From contig NC_079887.1 of NCBI RefSeq assembly GCF_029227915.1, positions 18,041,650 to 18,105,649 of the forward strand: 64,000 nucleotides of DNA, written 5' to 3'. This document shows positions 11,114 through 23,763 of the stretch, piece by piece. The notes below the pieces were generated by a model. It had not been told where the DNA came from, did not search any database, and saw nothing but the letters and a program-made list of their open reading frames with translations. Both the position numbers and the translations under genes were made by a program. Each line of letters begins with the position of its first letter. Position 1 is the stretch's first letter. The stretch is from Hydractinia symbiolongicarpus. Taxonomy: Eukaryota; Cnidaria; Hydrozoa; Anthoathecata; Hydractiniidae.

Positions 11114-14021
11114 GATCAATGGTAACCTGCACAGGCACGTGGAACTACGTGATTTATGTGTAAGGCCTTTATTAGGCAGCAAAAGGCTATATTACAGCGT
11201 TTAGAGGCCTGTAAGCGTAGTTGACTGTGTTTTAAAGACATGACGCAATGGAAAACAACTTGGGACGTCGTAGTCTATAGAGAGTGGAAAGATTAGACCA
11301 TTGTTAAACAGCGCAGGCACGTGAAACCACGTGATTTACGTGTAAGGCTCTTTTTAGTCATCAAAATGCCATATTACGGCGTTTAGAGGCCTGTGCGCGT
11401 AGTTCACTGTATTTTAAAGACATGGCGCAATGGATAACGATTTGGGAAGTCGTAGTCTATAGAGAGTGGCAAGGTTAGACAAATGGTAACCTGCGCAGGC
11501 ACGTGAGTCCACGTGATTTACGTGTAAGGCCTTTATTAGGTGTCAAAAGGCCATATTACAATCTTTACAGGCCTGTGTGGGTAGTTGACTGTGTTTTAAA
11601 GACTTGGCGCAATGGAAAAAGACTTGGGACGTCGTAGTCTATAGAGAGTGGAAAGATTAGACCAATGGTAACCTGCACAGGCACGTGAAACCACGTGATT
11701 TACGTGTAAGGCCTTTATTAGGTGTCAAAAGGCCATATTACAGTCTTTAGAGGCCTGTGCGGGTAGTTGACTGTGTTTTAAAGACTTGGCGCAATGGAAA
11801 AAGACTTGGGACGTCGTAGTCTAATGAGAGTTGAAGGACTAGACCAATGGTAACCTACGCAGGCACGTGGAATTACGTGATTTATGTGTAAGTCCTTTAT
11901 TAGGCAGCAAAAGGCCATATTACAGCGTTTAGAGGCCTGTAAGCGTAGTTGACTGTGTTTTAAAGACATGACGCAATGGAAAACAATTTGGGACGTCGTA
12001 GTCTATAGAGAGTGGAAAGATTAGACCAATGGTAACCTGCGCAGGCACGTGAAACCACGTGATTTACGTGTAAGGCTCTTTTTAGGCATCAAAATGCCAT
12101 TTTACGGTCTTTAGAGGTCTGTAAGCGTAGTTGACGGTGTTATAAAACCACGGCGCAATGGAAAACGACTTAGGAAGTCTTAGTCCATTGAGAGTGGAAG
12201 GATTAGACCATTGTTAAACAGCGTAGGCATGTGGAACCACGTGCTTTACGTGTAAGGCCTTTATTAGGCATCAAAAGGCCACATTACAGTGTTTAGAGCC
12301 CTGTAAGCGTAGTTGACTATGTTTTAAAGACATGACGCAGTGGAAAACAACTTGGGACGTCGTAGTGCATTGACAGTGAAATGATTAGACCAATGGTAAC
12401 CTGCGCAGGCACGTGAAACCACGTGATTTACGTGTAAGGCTCTTTTTAGGCATCAAAATGCCATATTACGGCATTTAGAGGCCTGTGCGCGTAGTTTATT
12501 GTGTTTTAAAGACATGGCGCAATGGATAACGATTTGGGACGTCGTAGTCTATAGAGAGTGGCAAGGTTACACCAATGGTAACCTGCACAGGCACGTGAAA
12601 CAACGTGATTTACGTGTAAGGCCTTTATTAGGTGTCAAAAGGCCATATTACAGTCTTTAGAGGCCTGTGCGCGTAGTTCACTGTGTTTTAAAGACATGGC
12701 GCAATGGAAAACGATTTGGGACGACGTAGTCTATAGAGAGTGGCAAGGTTAGACCAATGGTAACCTGCACAGGCACGTGAAACCACGTGATTTACGTGTA
12801 AGGCTTTTATTAGGTGTCAAAAGGCATATTACGGCCTTCAGAGGTCTGTAAGAGTAGTTGACGGTGTTATTAAGCCTAGGCGCAATGGAAAACGACTTGG
12901 GAAGTCGTAGTCCATTGAGAGTGGAGGGATTAGACGAATGGTAAACAGCGCAGGCACGTGGAACCACGTGCTTTACGTGTAAGGATTTATTAGACATCAA
13001 AAAGCCATATTACAGTGTTTAGAGGCCTGTGCGCGTAGTTGACTGTGTTTTAAAGACATGACGCAGTGGAAAACGATTTGGGACGTCGTAGTGCGTTGAG
13101 AGTGTAAGGATTAGACCAATGGTAACATGCGCAGGCACGTGAAACCACGTGATTTACGTGTAAGGCTTTTATTAAGTGTCAAAAGGCATATTACTGCCTT
13201 CAGAGGCCTGTAAGAGTAGTTGACGGTGTTATTAAGCCTAGGCACAATGGAAAACGACTTGGGAAGTCGTAGTCCATTGAGAGTGGAGGGATTAGACGAA
13301 TGGTAAACAGCGCAGGCACGTGGAACCACGTGCTTTACGTGTAAGGATTTTATTAGACATCAAAAAGCCATATTACAGTGTTTAGAGGCCTGTGCGCGTA
13401 GTTGACTGTGTTTTAAAGACATGACGCAGTGGAAAACAATTTGGGACTTCGTAGTGCGTTGAGAGTGTAAGGATTAGACCAATGGTAACATGCGCAGGCA
13501 CGTGAAACCACGTGATTTACGTGTAAGGCTTTTATTAAGTGTCAAAAGGCATATTACTGCCTTCAGAGGCCTGTAAGAGTAGTTGACGGTGTTATTAAGC
13601 CTAGGCGCAATGGAAAACGACTTGGAAAGTCGTAGTCCATTGAGAGTGGAGGGATTAGACGAATGGTAAACAGCGAAGGCACGTGGAACCACGTGCTTTA
13701 AGTGAAAGGCCCTTACTAGCTGTCAAAAGGCCATTTTACGGTCTTTAGAGGTCTGTAAGCGTAGTTGACGGTGTTATAAAGCCATGGCGCAATGGAGAAC
13801 GACTTGGGAAGTCTTAGTCCATTGAGAGTGGAAAGATTAGACCATTGTTAAACAGCGCAGGCATGTGGAACCACGTGCTTTACGTGTAAGGCCTTTATTA
13901 GGCATCAAAAGGCCATATTACAGTGTTTAGAGGCCTGTAAGCGTAGTTGACTGTGTTTTAAAGACATGAAGCAGTGGAAAACAACTTGGGACGTCGTAGT
14001 CCATTGACAGTGAAAGGATTA

Positions 14022-14193
14022 CACCAATGGTAACCTGCGAAGGCACGTGGAACCACGTGAAGGCTTTTATTAAGCATCAAAAGGCCATATTACAGTCTTT
14101 ACAGGCCTGTGCGCGTAGTTGACTGTGTTTTAAAGACTTGGCGCAATGGAAAAAGACTTGGTACGTCGTAGTCTAATGAGAGTTGAAGGACTA
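14022..14193 (+). repeat. 172-bp monomer
   Basis: In 3,731-bp copy 2; same deletion scar. Confidence 0.9.
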
Positions 14194-14738
14194 GACCAAT
14201 GATAACCTGCGCAGGCACGTGGAACTACGTGATTTATGTGTAAGGCCTTTATTAGGCAGCAAAAGGCCATATTACAGCGTTTAGAGGCCTGTAAGCGTAG
14301 TTGACTGTGTTTTAAAGACATGACGCAATAGAAAACAACTTAGGACGTCGTAGTCTATAGAGAGTGGAAAGATTAGACCAATGGTAACCTGCGCAGGAAC
14401 GTGAAACCACGTGATTTACGTGTAAGGCCTTTATTAGGTGTCAAAAGGCATATTACGGCCTTCAGAGGCCTGTAAGAGTAGTTGACGGTGTTATTAAGCC
14501 TAGGCGCAATGGAAAACGACTTGGGAAGTCGTAGTCCATTGAGAGTGGAGGGATTAGACCAATGATAAACAGCGCAGGCACGTGGAACCACGTGCTTTAC
14601 GTGTAAGGTCTTTATTAGGCATCAAAAAGCCATATTACAGTGTTTAGAGGCCTGTGCGCGTAGTTGACTGTGTTTTAAAGACATGACGCAGTGGAAAACG
14701 ATTTGGGACTTCGTAGTGCATTGAGAGTGTAAGGATTA

Positions 14739-14844
14739 GACCAATGGTAACTTGCGCAGGCGCGTGAAACAACCTGTGCTTTAAAGACTTGGCGCAATGG
14801 AAAAAGACTTGGGACGTCGTAGTCTAATGAGAGTTGAAGGACTA
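14739..14844 (+). repeat. 106-bp truncated monomer
   Basis: In 3,731-bp copy 2; same scar as at 11,008. Confidence 0.92.
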
Positions 14845-15366
14845 GATCAATGGTAACCTGCACAGGCACGTGGAACTACGTGATTTATGTGTAAGGCCTT
14901 TATTAGGCAGCAAAAGGCTATATTACAGCGTTTAGAGGCCTGTAAGCGTAGTTGACTGTGTTTTAAAGACATGACGCAATGGAAAACAACTTGGGACGTC
15001 GTAGTCTATAGAGAGTGGAAAGATTAGACCATTGTTAAACAGCGCAGGCACGTGAAACCACGTGATTTACGTGTAAGGCTCTTTTTAGTCATCAAAATGC
15101 CATATTACGGCGTTTAGAGGCCTGTGCGCGTAGTTCACTGTATTTTAAAGACATGGCGCAATGGATAACGATTTGGGAAGTCGTAGTCTATAGAGAGTGG
15201 CAAGGTTAGACAAATGGTAACCTGCGCAGGCACGTGAGTCCACGTGATTTACGTGTAAGGCCTTTATTAGGTGTCAAAAGGCCATATTACAATCTTTACA
15301 GGCCTGTGTGGGTAGTTGACTGTGTTTTAAAGACTTGGCGCAATGGAAAAAGACTTGGGACGTCGT

Positions 15367-15917
15367 AGTCTAATGAGAGTTGAAGGACTAGACCAATGAT
15401 AACCTACGCAGGCACGTGGAATTACGTGATTTAAGTGTAAGGCCTTTATTAGGCAGCAAAAGGCCATATTACAGCGTTTAGAGGCCTGTAAGCGTAGTTG
15501 ACTGTGTTTTAAAGACATGACGCAATGGAAAACAATTAGGGACGTCGTAGTCTATAGAGAGTGGAAAGATTGGACCAATGCTAACATGCGCAGGCACGTG
15601 AAACCTCGTGATTTACGTGTAAGGCTCTTTTTAGGCATCAAAATGCCATTTTACGGTCTTTAGAGGTCTGTAAGCGTAGTTGACGGTGTTATAAAGCCAT
15701 GGAGCAGTGGAAAACAACTTGGGACGTCGTAATCCATTGAGAGTGGAAGGATTAGACCATTGTTAAACAGCGCAGGCATGTGGAACCACGTGCTTTACGT
15801 GTAAGGCCTTTATTAGGCATCAAAAGGCCATATTACAGTGCTTAGATGCCTGTAAGCGTAGTTGACTGTGTTTTAAAGACATGACGCAGTGGAAAACAAC
15901 TTGGGACGTCGTAATCC
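15367..15917 (+). repeat. Linking segment with a mosaic monomer
   Basis: Follows 6,996-7,546 at offsets of 8,371-8,372. One patch at about 15,705-15,740 departs: where 7,325 has GAGCAATGG followed by GGAAGTCTTAGTCC, this copy has GAGCAGTGG followed by GGACGTCGTAATCC, the form found one monomer downstream. The flanks still match the expected monomer. Confidence 0.8.
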
Positions 15918-18900
15918 ATTGACAGTGAAAGGATTAGACCAATGGTAACCTGCGAAGGCACGTGGAATTACGTGATTTATGTGTAAGGCCTTTATTAGGC
16001 ATCAAAAGGCCATATTACAGTGCTTAGATGCCTGTAAGCGTAGTTGACTGTGTTTTAAAGACATGACGCAGTGGAAAACAACTTGGGACGTCGTAATCCA
16101 TTGACAGTGAAAGGATTAGACCAATGGTAACCTGCGAAGGCACGTGGAATTACGTGATTTATGTGTAAGGCCTTTATTAGGCAGCAAAAGTCCATATTAT
16201 AGCGTTTAGAGGCCTGTAAGCGTAGTTGACAGTGTTTTAAAGACATGACGCAATGGAAAACAATTTGGGACGTCGTAGTCTATAGAGAGTGGAAAGATTA
16301 GACCAATGGTAACCTGCACAGGCACGTGAAACCACGTGATTTACGTGTAAGGCTCTTTTTAGGCATCAAAATGCTATTTTACGGTCTTTAGAGGTCTGTA
16401 AGCGTAGTTGACGGTGTTATAAAGCCATGGCGCAATGGAAAACGACTTGGGAAGTCTTAGTCCATTGAGAGTGGAAGGATTAGACCATTGTTAAACAGTG
16501 CACGCATGTGGAACCACGTGCTTTACGCGTAAAGCCTTTATTAGGCATCAAAAGGCCATATTACAGTGTTTAGAGGCCTGTAAGCGTAGTTGACTGTGTT
16601 TTAAAGCCATGGCGCAATGGAAAACGACTTGGGAAGTCTTAGTCCATTGAGAGTGGAAAGATTAGACCAATGGTAACCTGCGCAGGCACGTGAAACCACG
16701 TGATTTACGTGTAAGGCTTTTATTAAGTGTCAAAAGGCATATTACTGCCTTCAGAGGCCTGTAAGAGTAGTTGACGGTGTTATTAAGCCTAGGCGCAATG
16801 GAAAACGACTTGGAAAGTCGTAGTCCATTGAGAGTGGAGGGATTAGACGAATGGTAAACAGCGCAGGCACGTGGAACCACGTGCTTTACGTGTAAGAATT
16901 TTATTAGACATCAAAAAGCCATATTACAGTGTTTAGAGGCCTGTGCGCGTAGTTGACTGTGTTTTAAAGACATGACGCAGTGGAAAACAATTTGGGACTT
17001 CGTAGTGCGTTGAGAGTGTAAGGATTAGACCAATGGTAACATGCGCAGGCACGTGAAACCACGTGATTTACGTGTAAGGCTTTTATTAAGTGTCAAAAGG
17101 CATATTACTGCCTTCAGAGGCCTGTAAGAGTAGTTGACGGTGTTATTAAGCCTAGGCGCAATGGAAAACGACTTGGGAAGTCGTAGATCATTGAGAGTGG
17201 AGGGATTAGACGAATGGTAAACAGCGCAGGCACGTGGAACCACGTGCTTTAAGTGAAAGGCCCTTACTAGCTGTCAAAAGGCCATTTTACGGTCTTTAGA
17301 GGTCTGTAAGCGTAGTTGACGGTGTTATAAAGCCATGGCGCAATGGAGAACGACTTGGGAAGTCTTAGTCCATTGAGAGTGGAAGGATTAGACCAATGGT
17401 AACCTGCGCAGGAACGTGAAACCACGTGATTTACGTGTAAGGCCTTTATTAGGTGTCAAAAGGCATATTACGGCCTTCAGAGGCCTGTAAGAGTAGTTGA
17501 CGGTGTTATTAAGCCTAGGCGCAATGGAAAACGACTTGGGAAGTCGTAGTCCATTGAGAGTGGAGGGATTAGTCCAATGATAAACAGCGCAGGCACGTGG
17601 AACCACGTGCTTTACGTGTAAGGCCTTTATTAGGCATCAAAAAGCCATATTACAGTGTTTAGAGGCCTGTGCGCGTAGTTGACTGTGTTTTAAAGACATG
17701 ACGCAGTGGAAAACGATTTGGGACTTCGTAGTGCATTGAGAGTGTAAGGATTAGACCAATGGTAACTTGCGCAGGCGGGTGAAACAACCTGTGTTTTTAA
17801 GACTTGGCGCAATGGAAAAAGACTTGGGACATCGTAATCTAATGAGAGTTGAAGGACTAGATCAATGGTAACCTGCACAGGCACGTGGAACTACGTGATT
17901 TATGTGTAAGGCCTTTATTAGGCAGCAAAAGGCCATATTACAGCGTTTAGAGGCCTGTAAGCGTAGTTGACTGTGTTTTAAAGACATGACGCAATGGAAA
18001 ACAACTTGGGACGTCGTAGTCTATAGTGAGTGGCAAGGTTAGACCAATGGTAACCTGCGCAGGCACGTGAAACCACGTGATTTAAGTGAAAGGCCCTTAC
18101 TAGCTGTCAAAAGGCCATTTTACGGTCTTTAGAGGTTTGTAAGCGTAGTTGACGGTGTTATAAAGCCATGGCGCAATGGAAAACGACTTGGGAAGTCTTA
18201 GTCCTTTGAGAGTGGAAGGATTAGACCATTGTTAAACAGCGCAGGCACGTGAACCACGTGATTTACGTGTAAGGCTCTTTTTAGTCATCAAAATGCCATA
18301 TTACGGCGTTTAGAGGTTTGTAAGCGTAGTTGACGGTGTTATAAAGCCAGGGCGCAATGGAAAACAAATTGGGACGTCGTAGTCTATAGAGAGTGGAAAG
18401 ATTAGACCAATGGTAACCTGTACAGGCACGTGAAACCACGTGATTTACGTGTAAGGCTCTTCTTAGGCATCAAAATGCCATATTACGGTCTTTAGAGGCC
18501 TGTGCGCGTAGTTCACTGTGTTTTAAAGACATGGCGCAATGGAAAACGATTTTAGACGTCGTTGTCTATAGTGAGTGGCAAGGTTAGACCAATGGTAACC
18601 TGCGCAGGCACGTGAAACCACGTGATTTAAGTGAAAGGCCCTTACTAGCTGTCAAATGGCCATTTTACGGTCTTTAGAGGTTTGTAAGCGTAGTTGACGG
18701 TGTTATAAAGCCAGGGCGCAATGGAAAACGACTTGGGAAGTCTTAGTCCTTTGAGAGTGGAAGGATTAGACCATTGTTAAACAGCGCAGGCACGTGAAAC
18801 CACGTGATTTACGTGTAAGGCTCTTTTTAGTCATCAAAATGCCATATTACGGCGTTTAGAGGCCTGTGCGCGTAGTTCACTGTATTTTAAAGACATGGCG

Positions 18901-19840
18901 CAATGGATAACGATTTGGGAAGTCGTAGTCTATAGAGAGTGGCAAGGTTAGACCAATGGTAACCTGTGCAGGCACGTGAGTCCACGTGATTTACGTGTAA
19001 GGCCTTTATTAGGTGTCAAAAGGCCATATTACAATCTTTACAGGCCTGTGTGGGTAGTTGACTGTGTTTTAAAGACTTGGCGCAATGGAAAAAGACTTGG
19101 GACGTCGTAGTCTAATGAGAGTTGAAGGACTAGACCAATGATAACCTACGCAGGCACGTGGAATTACGTGATTTAAGTGTAAGGCCTTTATTAGGCAGCA
19201 AAAGGCCATATTACAGCGTTTAGAGGCCTGTAAGCGTAGTTGACTGTGTTTTAAAGACATGACGCAATGGAAAACAATTTGGGACGTCGTAGTCTATAGA
19301 GAGTGGAAAGATTGGACCAATGGTAACCTGCGCAGGCACGTGAAACCTCGTGATTTACGTGTAAGGCTCTTTTTAGGCATCAAAATGCCATTTTACGGTC
19401 TTTAGAGGTCTGTAAGCGTAGTTGACGGTGTTATAAAGCCATGGCGCAATGGAGAACGACTTGGGAAGTCTTAGTCCATTGAGAGTGGAAGGATTAGACC
19501 AATGGTAACCTGCGCAGGAACGTGAAACCACGTGATTTACGTGTAAGGCCTTTATTAGGTGTCAAAAGGCATATTACGGCCTTCAGAGGCCTGTAAGAGT
19601 AGTTGACGGTGTTATTAAGCCTAGGCGCAATGGAAAACGACTTGGGAAGTCGTAGTCCATTGAGAGTGGAGGGATTAGACCAATGATAAACAGCGCAGGC
19701 ACGTGGAACCACGTGCTTTACGTGTAAGGCCTTTATTAGGCATCAAAAAGCCATATTACAGTGTTTAGAGGCCTGTGCGCGTAGTTGACTGTGTTTTAAA
19801 GACATGACGCAGTGGAAAACGATTTGGGACTTCGTAGTGC
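15918..19840 (+). repeat. 3,923-bp HOR, copy 1
   Basis: Repeats at an offset of 3,923. Anchors 16,055, 16,662, 17,025, 17,388, 17,690, 19,069 and 19,494 recur at 19,978, 20,585, 20,948, 21,311, 21,613, 22,992 and 23,417. Private shared variants include the 1-bp-deleted form CACGTGAACCACGTG (about 18,247 and 22,170), AAGTCCATATTATAGCG (about 16,188 and 20,111), and a GCGGGTG variant in the truncated monomer. Confidence 0.93.
17754..17859 (+). repeat. 106-bp truncated monomer
   Basis: In 3,923-bp copy 1; private GCGGGTG and CCTGTGTTTTTAAGAC forms. Confidence 0.92.
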
Positions 19841-22800
19841 ATTGACAGTGAAAGGATTAGACCAATGGTAACCTGCGAAGGCACGTGGAATTACGTGATT
19901 TATGTGTAAGGCCTTTATTAGGCATCAAAAGGCCATATTACAGTGCTTAGATGCCTGTAAGCGTAGTTGACTGTGTTTTAAAGACATGACGCAGTGGAAA
20001 ACAACTTGGGACGTCGTAATCCATTGACAGTGAAAGGATTAGACCAATGGTAACCTGCGAAGGCACGTGGAATTACGTGATTTATGTGTAAGGCCTTTAT
20101 TAGGCAGCAAAAGTCCATATTATAGCGTTTAGAGGCCTGTAAGCGTAGTTGACAGTGTTTTAAAGACATGACGCAATGGAAAACAATTTGGGACGTCGTA
20201 GTCTATAGAGAGTGGAAAGATTAGACCAATGGTAACCTGCACAGGCACGTGAAACCACGTGATTTACGTGTAAGGCTCTTTTTAGGCATCAAAATGCTAT
20301 TTTACGGTCTTTAGAGGTCTGTAAGCGTAGTTGACGGTGTTATAAAGCCATGGCGCAATGGAAAACGACTTGGGAAGTCTTAGTCCATTGAGAGTGGAAG
20401 GATTAGACCATTGTTAAACAGTGCACGCATGTGGAACCACGTGCTTTACGCGTAAAGCCTTTATTAGGCATCAAAAGGCCATATTACAGTGTTTAGAGGC
20501 CTGTAAGCGTAGTTGACTGTGTTTTAAAGCCATGGCGCAATGGAAAACGACTTGGGAAGTCTTAGTCCATTGAGAGTGGAAAGATTAGACCAATGGTAAC
20601 CTGCGCAGGCACGTGAAACCACGTGATTTACGTGTAAGGCTTTTATTAAGTGTCAAAAGGCATATTACTGCCTTCAGAGGCCTGTAAGAGTAGTTGACGG
20701 TGTTATTAAGCCTAGGCGCAATGGAAAACGACTTGGAAAGTCGTAGTCCATTGAGAGTGGAGGGATTAGACGAATGGTAAACAGCGCAGGCACGTGGAAC
20801 CACGTGCTTTACGTGTAAGAATTTTATTAGACATCAAAAAGCCATATTACAGTGTTTAGAGGCCTGTGCGCGTAGTTGACTGTGTTTTAAAGACATGACG
20901 CAGTGGAAAACAATTTGGGACTTCGTAGTGCGTTGAGAGTGTAAGGATTAGACCAATGGTAACATGCGCAGGCACGTGAAACCACGTGATTTACGTGTAA
21001 GGCTTTTATTAAGTGTCAAAAGGCATATTACTGCCTTCAGAGGCCTGTAAGAGTAGTTGACGGTGTTATTAAGCCTAGGCGCAATGGAAAACGACTTGGG
21101 AAGTCGTAGATCATTGAGAGTGGAGGGATTAGACGAATGGTAAACAGCGCAGGCACGTGGAACCACGTGCTTTAAGTGAAAGGCCCTTACTAGCTGTCAA
21201 AAGGCCATTTTACGGTCTTTAGAGGTCTGTAAGCGTAGTTGACGGTGTTATAAAGCCATGGCGCAATGGAGAACGACTTGGGAAGTCTTAGTCCATTGAG
21301 AGTGGAAGGATTAGACCAATGGTAACCTGCGCAGGAACGTGAAACCACGTGATTTACGTGTAAGGCCTTTATTAGGTGTCAAAAGGCATATTACGGCCTT
21401 CAGAGGCCTGTAAGAGTAGTTGACGGTGTTATTAAGCCTAGGCGCAATGGAAAACGACTTGGGAAGTCGTAGTCCATTGAGAGTGGAGGGATTAGTCCAA
21501 TGATAAACAGCGCAGGCACGTGGAACCACGTGCTTTACGTGTAAGGCCTTTATTAGGCATCAAAAAGCCATATTACAGTGTTTAGAGGCCTGTGCGCGTA
21601 GTTGACTGTGTTTTAAAGACATGACGCAGTGGAAAACGATTTGGGACTTCGTAGTGCATTGAGAGTGTAAGGATTAGACCAATGGTAACTTGCGCAGGCG
21701 GGTGAAACAACCTGTGTTTTTAAGACTTGGCGCAATGGAAAAAGACTTGGGACATCGTAATCTAATGAGAGTTGAAGGACTAGATCAATGGTAACCTGCA
21801 CAGGCACGTGGAACTACGTGATTTATGTGTAAGGCCTTTATTAGGCAGCAAAAGGCCATATTACAGCGTTTAGAGGCCTGTAAGCGTAGTTGACTGTGTT
21901 TTAAAGACATGACGCAATGGAAAACAACTTGGGACGTCGTAGTCTATAGTGAGTGGCAAGGTTAGACCAATGGTAACCTGCGCAGGCACGTGAAACCACG
22001 TGATTTAAGTGAAAGGCCCTTACTAGCTGTCAAAAGGCCATTTTACGGTCTTTAGAGGTTTGTAAGCGTAGTTGACGGTGTTATAAAGCCATGGCGCAAT
22101 GGAAAACGACTTGGGAAGTCTTAGTCCTTTGAGAGTGGAAGGATTAGACCATTGTTAAACAGCGCAGGCACGTGAACCACGTGATTTACGTGTAAGGCTC
22201 TTTTTAGTCATCAAAATGCCATATTACGGCGTTTAGAGGTTTGTAAGCGTAGTTGACGGTGTTATAAAGCCAGGGCGCAATGGAAAACAAATTGGGACGT
22301 CGTAGTCTATAGAGAGTGGAAAGATTAGACCAATGGTAACCTGTGCAGGCACGTGAAACCACGTGATTTACGTGTAAGGCTCTTCTTAGGCATCAAAATG
22401 CCATATTACGGTCTTTAGAGGCCTGTGCGCGTAGTTCACTGTGTTTTAAAGACATGGCGCAATGGAAAACGATTTTAGACGTCGTTGTCTATAGTGAGTG
22501 GCAAGGTTAGACCAATGGTAACCTGCGCAGGCACGTGAAACCACGTGATTTAAGTGAAAGGCCCTTACTAGCTGTCAAATGGCCATTTTACGGTCTTTAG
22601 AGGTTTGTAAGCGTAGTTGACGGTGTTATAAAGCCAGGGCGCAATGGAAAACGACTTGGGAAGTCTTAGTCCTTTGAGAGTGGAAGGATTAGACCATTGT
22701 TAAACAGCGCAGGCACGTGAAACCACGTGATTTACGTGTAAGGCTCTTTTTAGTCATCAAAATGCCATATTACGGCGTTTAGAGGCCTGTGCGCGTAGTT

Positions 22801-23763
22801 CACTGTATTTTAAAGACATGGCGCAATGGATAACGATTTGGGAAGTCGTAGTCTATAGAGAGTGGCAAGGTTAGACCAATGGTAACCTGTGCAGGCACGT
22901 GAGTCCACGTGATTTACGTGTAAGGCCTTTATTAGGTGTCAAAAGGCCATATTACAATCTTTACAGGCCTGTGTGGGTAGTTGACTGTGTTTTAAAGACT
23001 TGGCGCAATGGAAAAAGACTTGGGACGTCGTAGTCTAATGAGAGTTGAAGGACTAGACCAATGATAACCTACGCAGGCACGTGGAATTACGTGATTTAAG
23101 TGTAAGGCCTTTATTAGGCAGCAAAAGGCCATATTACAGCGTTTAGAGGCCTGTAAGCGTAGTTGACTGTGTTTTAAAGACATGACGCAATGGAAAACAA
23201 TTTGGGACGTCGTAGTCTATAGAGAGTGGAAAGATTGGACCAATGGTAACCTGCGCAGGCACGTGAAACCTCGTGATTTACGTGTAAGGCTCTTTTTAGG
23301 CATCAAAATGCCATTTTACGGTCTTTAGAGGTCTGTAAGCGTAGTTGACGGTGTTATAAAGCCATGGCGCAATGGAGAACGACTTGGGAAGTCTTAGTCC
23401 ATTGAGAGTGGAAGGATTAGACCAATGGTAACCTGCGCAGGAACGTGAAACCACGTGATTTACGTGTAAGGCCTTTATTAGGTGTCAAAAGGCATATTAC
23501 GGCCTTCAGAGGCCTGTAAGAGTAGTTGACGGTGTTATTAAGCCTAGGCGCAATGGAAAACGACTTGGGAAGTCGTAGTCCATTGAGAGTGGAGGGATTA
23601 GACCAATGATAAACAGCGCAGGCACGTGGAACCACGTGCTTTACGTGTAAGGCCTTTATTAGGCATCAAAAAGCCATATTACAGTGTTTAGAGGCCTGTG
23701 CGCGTAGTTGACTGTGTTTTAAAGACATGACGCAGTGGAAAACGATTTGGGACTTCGTAGTGC
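19841..23763 (+). repeat. 3,923-bp HOR, copy 2
   Basis: Second tandem copy. The joint lies in the shared CATTGA at 19,840-19,845: left is the GACTTCGTAGTG form usually followed by GAGAGTGTAAGG, and right is the GACAGTGAAAGG form of 15,920. At 23,764 the sequence continues with GAGAGTGTAAGG, as after 17,735. Copies 1 and 2 are nearly identical over the stretches compared; one difference is CCTGTACAGG near 18,418 against CCTGTGCAGG near 22,341. Confidence 0.93.
21677..21782 (+). repeat. 106-bp truncated monomer
   Basis: In 3,923-bp copy 2; same private forms as at 17,754. Confidence 0.92.

Larger units (their letters stand above)
7905..11635 (+). repeat. 3,731-bp HOR, copy 1
   Basis: Repeats at an offset of 3,731. 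Anchors 8,047, 9,018, 9,380, 9,743, 10,399, 10,642 and 10,944 recur at 11,778, 12,749, 13,111, 13,474, 14,130, 14,373 and 14,675. Shared private variants include ATAAAACCACGG (near 8,414 and 12,145), GTGTAAGTCC, and CCTAGGCACAATGG (near 9,509 and 13,240). The length is not a multiple of 182 because the unit contains one 172-bp and one 106-bp monomer. Confidence 0.92.
11636..15366 (+). repeat. 3,731-bp HOR, copy 2
   Basis: Second tandem copy of the preceding unit. It begins at a hybrid monomer: left of about 11,624 it reads like 6,963-7,000, and right of 11,641 it reads like 7,910 onward. Differences from copy 1 are few, for example AGAGGACTG at 10,917 against AGAGGCCTG near 14,648. After 15,366 the sequence continues as at 6,995 (offset 8,371). 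Confidence 0.92.
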
